This document shows positions 61,106 through 64,000 of a stretch of DNA of 64,000 nucleotides, piece by piece. Where the stretch lies: NCBI GenBank assembly GCA_025766275.1, contig JAFKAC010000025.1:186001-250000 (forward strand), in the 5' to 3' direction. The position numbers and the translations under genes are program-made. The notes beneath the pieces are model-generated. The model had not been told where the DNA came from. It searched no databases and saw nothing but the letters and a program-made list of their open reading frames with translations. Each line of letters starts with the position of its first letter. Positions within the stretch are counted from its first letter, which is position 1. This DNA comes from Lactarius indigo (lineage: Eukaryota; Basidiomycota; Agaricomycetes; Russulales; Russulaceae).

Positions 61106-61209
61106 TTTCCGAGCCAAAAAACCTGGATCCAATTCATTGGGCAATTAACCTGGCATCCTCACACGTCGCCCAAAGAAGAACTCATCGTCGCTTCCAAGTG
61201 GACAATTGA

Positions 61210-61791
61210 CCCATAGCCTCTACCCCTAGCACCCCTGTTACCCCAAGGAGGGCCCCCAGAGCTCGTCGAGCTACCAACACCCAGATTCCCCTTCCAAGTA
61301 TTAACCAAGCCGGACCAAGTGAACCAGTGTACCCCAGTATCCAAGCAACTCCAACTGCAAGGCAGCATTCCACGAGCAGCGACGAAGCTCAGTATCTAGA
61401 GACCCAACCCCGAGAAATCCATTGTCACCTCCCTGAGGCTATCCTAGTAACCAAGAGCCTACCAACCCGAACCCCCCGAGAACTCGACGTGTTCAGAAGA
61501 CACTGTTCTCTCCTGTACCAAAACCGACACAATCTTGAAACCCTATACTTTTCCCAGCCACTTACACGCATAAGCGAGATTTCAACAAGCCCCTTGTATT
61601 TCCAAGACTTCTTGTGGAGAAGTAAGACAACCCTGACCCACTTTGGTATTTGGGAAGAATACCATTGGATTCGTCGTTCACAAAGACCCCATCGTCCAGA
61701 TAGAGCTATCCTCCTCCCTGCCTACAAAGTCTATTACCCCTGGAACCTCGACAGTTGGACTGTCACCCGTCTCACCAGAAGAGGTGAATGA
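61210..61791 (+). CDS. E3 ORF3, unknown protein
   Basis: Open frame from after a TGA near 61209 to TGA 61789-61791; no methionine codon. A GTG at 61327 is preceded by CCAG, so CCAG|TG could again give a spliced ATG (155 residues), but the frame is already open and Pro/Arg-rich upstream, so the start is unknown. The protein has many Arg, His and aromatic residues; no domain is recognised. Its stop overlaps the gag ATG (ATGA, 61788-61791), suggesting coupled reinitiation or simple compactness. Confidence 0.45.
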   Translation, partial: PIASTPSTPVTPRRAPRARRATNTQIPLPSINQAGPSEPVYPSIQATPTARQHSTSSDEAQYLETQPREIHCHLPEAILVTKSLPTRTPRELDVFRRHCSLLYQNRHNLETLYFSQPLTRISEISTSPLYFQDFLWRSKTTLTHFGIWEEYHWIRRSQRPHRPDRAILLPAYKVYYPWNLDSWTVTRLTRRGE

Positions 61792-63338
61792 ACACACAAC
61801 GACCCCTCACAAACGAAGAAAAAACCCACATTCCAGTATACTTTCTCGACCCCTATTTCTCTTTCACCGATAATCTTTACTACGCCAAGTGGAAAGAAGA
61901 GGATATTTCCAGCCCCACAGGAAAACACCCGTGGACAATAGTCGCTACCCAGCATCAAATCGTTTTTCAGGACCTAAAAGAAGCCTTTCCCGGTATCGAC
62001 AAAGTCAAAGACCTAAGTTACAACTCCCTACACGCCACTTTCAAAGGAAAGAACGTCCGTTGGAACTTCGTAAACGAACAGTGGGTCTACCTAAACAACA
62101 AGCCAGTCCACTTCAACACACCTAGCGAATCCGACGATTCAACAAGCGACACAGAGGAAGTATCGCAAATCCTAGACACTACTACCAAAAAACTCTCTGG
62201 TCTACTATCCCAAGTAACCTCCCGACCCTCGACACCCCAGATTTCCCCTAGTACCCCTGGCCCTAGCCGTCTCCCTGCAACAGTTCCACCACAGCGACTC
62301 CCGTCACCACCCCTAACTATTCAAGCCTCTTCCTCAGCACCCCCTTTATCCGTTCCCCCTATAACCACTGCAATGGCAGCACCTGCACCTGCGAAAATTT
62401 TAGGCGCAGCGCCTGAGCCCTTTGATGGCAAGCCCAACAATGCTGAGGCCTTTTGGAACAACCTTGCCAATTACTTCCATCTAAACCGGGATATCTTTGA
62501 CACCGACGACAAAAAGATATCCACTGCCCTTACCTATTTCAAGGTCGGAACCCCAGCAGGAGAATGGGCTCAAGATAGGCAAAAGAAAGCCTTAAATCCG
62601 ACCGGTGGTGCAGCAATTACCTTTGGCACCTGGGCACAGTTCAAAACCGACTTTAATGCGCACTTCGTTCCTGGTCACACTGCCATGGAGTCCACCAACA
62701 AAATGTATTCTCTGAAGATGGGGACCCGACCTTTCAACGAATGGTTCCAAGAATGGTCAACCCATGCTACGCGAAGTGGTGCAAACGAACAAACCAAGAT
62801 GTATGCCTTCCGACAAGCTATTCCAACTGCTCTGAATATGAAGCTGCTTGGCATATCCCCCATCCCTACCACCTTCGACACCCTTGTTGAGAAAGCAAGA
62901 GAATTCGATCGCGCCTATCGAATTTATGCCGGACACGCCATTAACCAGTTTAACAAAACCCATAAGCCTACCACAGGACGAGCTGTCCTAGCAGAGGACG
63001 ATAGTGTAAACGTCAACGCCTCCTCATCTCGTACTACCAAACCAAAAGCCAAACTTACCAAGGAAGAGCAAGAGTATCGCTTCAAGAACAAACTCTGTCT
63101 GTACTGTGGCAAACCTGGCCACGTACTTAAAGAATGTCACGCCAAGACGGCAGCTATGAAGGCCAAAGGAGGCCAATCCAACAACAACGCTAGGGCGCGT
63201 GGCGCCTTTGTTGATGAACCGAGTCAGGAGGAAGCACCTGCTGACCACCCAGCAAACATTGGAGCGATATATCGAGAGATACTCCCTTTTGACCCGGACG
63301 CACGTCCGCGTTCGGTGCCTATTAATGAGGATTTTTAG
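61788..63338 (+). CDS. E3 Gag polyprotein
   Basis: 516 residues from ATG 61788. An N-terminal region of about 120 residues is followed by a Ser/Pro-rich linker, a Ty3/gypsy capsid-like domain (about residues 205-390; EPFDGKPNNAEAFW, FNEWFQEW) and one zinc knuckle CLYCGKPGHVLKEC (~437-450). This is the first methionine-initiated ORF of E3. It ends TTT-TAG; the protease frame (-1) opens across this point. Confidence 0.88.
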   Translation: MNTQRPLTNEEKTHIPVYFLDPYFSFTDNLYYAKWKEEDISSPTGKHPWTIVATQHQIVFQDLKEAFPGIDKVKDLSYNSLHATFKGKNVRWNFVNEQWVYLNNKPVHFNTPSESDDSTSDTEEVSQILDTTTKKLSGLLSQVTSRPSTPQISPSTPGPSRLPATVPPQRLPSPPLTIQASSSAPPLSVPPITTAMAAPAPAKILGAAPEPFDGKPNNAEAFWNNLANYFHLNRDIFDTDDKKISTALTYFKVGTPAGEWAQDRQKKALNPTGGAAITFGTWAQFKTDFNAHFVPGHTAMESTNKMYSLKMGTRPFNEWFQEWSTHATRSGANEQTKMYAFRQAIPTALNMKLLGISPIPTTFDTLVEKAREFDRAYRIYAGHAINQFNKTHKPTTGRAVLAEDDSVNVNASSSRTTKPKAKLTKEEQEYRFKNKLCLYCGKPGHVLKECHAKTAAMKAKGGQSNNNARARGAFVDEPSQEEAPADHPANIGAIYREILPFDPDARPRSVPINEDF

Positions 63339-64000
63339 GCTCTTCCATCGTAGCACTGTCGATTGGAAGTATTCGTGCCAGTAGCGTTGTACACGGCCTT
63401 TCCCTATTAGAGACGCTCGGAGCCGAGCATGTACCTGCAGAAACAATTCGGAATAGGAGAGCTCCTTCAATTGTTCTCAGAGTTACACTAGTAGGAAAGA
63501 AGTCTGGCAAAGAAATCAGTGCCCGTGCCCTGTTGGACAGTGGTGCGGAGGGCATCATCGTGGATGATGGGTTTGCGCGTGCAAACAACCTAACAATGCG
63601 AACACTAATTAAACCCTTACCAGTTAGAAACGTGGATGGGTCTCCCAACAAGATGGGATCTGTTAGGTATACTACGATCCAGAGACTACGGATCAGAACT
63701 TCTGATGACAACTACCACGACGAAACTGTGGAACTCTATGCAACTACTCTAGGGGAGCACGATATAATCTTAGGAACAGATTGGCTCCAAGCGCATAATC
63801 TGGAAATCGATTGGCATCAACCAAAAATAGCCTTCACCCGATGTCCAAAAACCTGCACCCTGTCCTCCTCAGCGGTTGTCATCTCTTCGAAAACACCACA
63901 AACGCGACATACGACTATTAACATCCTTGAACTCGACCCTGACCAAGAAGCCTGCCTCCCTGTAAACGACAAAGTTGAACCCCTGGAACCGACCTTCATC
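63338..64000 (+). CDS. E3 Pol start: retropepsin-type aspartic protease (partial)
   Basis: Open in the -1 frame relative to gag and running off the window. The active site reads ARALLDSGAEG (~63510), and the flap/second-half motif HDIILGTDWL (~63760) is typical of Ty3/gypsy proteases. The region is preceded by a TGA in its own frame at 63326-63328, so it has no independent start and needs frameshifting at or near TTTTTAG (63332-63338). RT, RNase H and integrase should follow outside the window. Confidence 0.85.

Larger units (their letters stand above)
50136..64000 (+). mobile_element. E3: Ty3/gypsy-like retroelement with three extra ORFs before gag (continues past window)
   Basis: LTR 50136-50801, leader intron 50802-50857, ORF1 (50858-59966, split by E2), ORF2 (60075-61057), ORF3 (about 61210-61791), gag (61788-63338) and the start of pro-pol (63338 on). 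It was inserted into the truncated LTR at 49576-50135; CCCAC at 50131-50135 may be one half of the target duplication. The retropepsin-type protease and CCHC Gag place it in Ty3/gypsy, though RT and integrase lie outside the window. Three sense ORFs ahead of gag are unusual. Confidence 0.8.

Noticed and set aside
1..64000. tRNA, rRNA, CRISPR arrays, integrated virus or bacterial operon
   Set aside because: No cloverleaf, rRNA core or regularly spaced identical repeats were recognised by eye; all reverse-transcribing content fits fungal retrotransposons.

Overview
The window is from a filamentous basidiomycete, most likely an Agaricomycete. It has many 50-60 base GT-AG introns, Goodbye-NACHT-ankyrin STAND (NLR-like) genes, F-box/LRR relics, a Tad/I-like LINE with RNase H, and several fungal Ty3/gypsy and Ty1/copia families. 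No rRNA, tRNA, CRISPR or bacterial-type operon was seen.

Backbone: a tandem array of about 10.6-kb units, each carrying one STAND gene on the + strand followed by an F-box/LRR relic. Gene A (3714-10132) is intact over 17 exons. Gene B (14292-21100) is broken by a 423-bp LTR-like insertion. Gene C (40571-44732) is cut off by a copia element. The intergenic spacers are duplicated too. A 288-bp MITE with perfect 28-bp ends sits only in the spacer after gene A.

Insertions: a LINE (22825-38027, minus strand, 14-bp target duplication) entered the spacer after gene B. It later received a 617-bp solo LTR (25739-26355), a complete chromodomain Ty3/gypsy element E1 (26458-34144) and a 455-bp solo LTR (35704-36158), each with a 5-bp target duplication. 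Gene C received a copia element. Its RNase H region was then entered by an LTR of a family called E3 here, which was itself entered by a second E3 element (50136 to beyond 64000). That element received the youngest Ty3/gypsy copy, E2 (50925-58766, apparently identical 512-bp LTRs, target duplication AGCTA). Positions 1-1268 hold an inverted E3 end, and 1269-3530 a field of degenerate ~60-bp repeats.

The most unusual object is E3. It has three long ORFs of unknown function ahead of gag. These ORFs contain no methionine codon, and I found only two ATGs in any frame over about 3.3 kb between the predicted transcription start and the gag ATG. A 56-base intron starting at the LTR edge contains the likely primer-binding site, and removing it would assemble a start codon (A|TG) for ORF1. 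A second predicted intron does the same for ORF2. Hairpins with a GAGT loop precede each of these ORFs. E1 and E2 show a related ATG-free leader, a Tf1-like self-priming signature, a covarying U5 hairpin, a -1 frameshift heptamer, and a long unexplained C-terminal extension of Pol that also carries an overlapping ORF. All of this was read by eye; no database search or alignment program was run.
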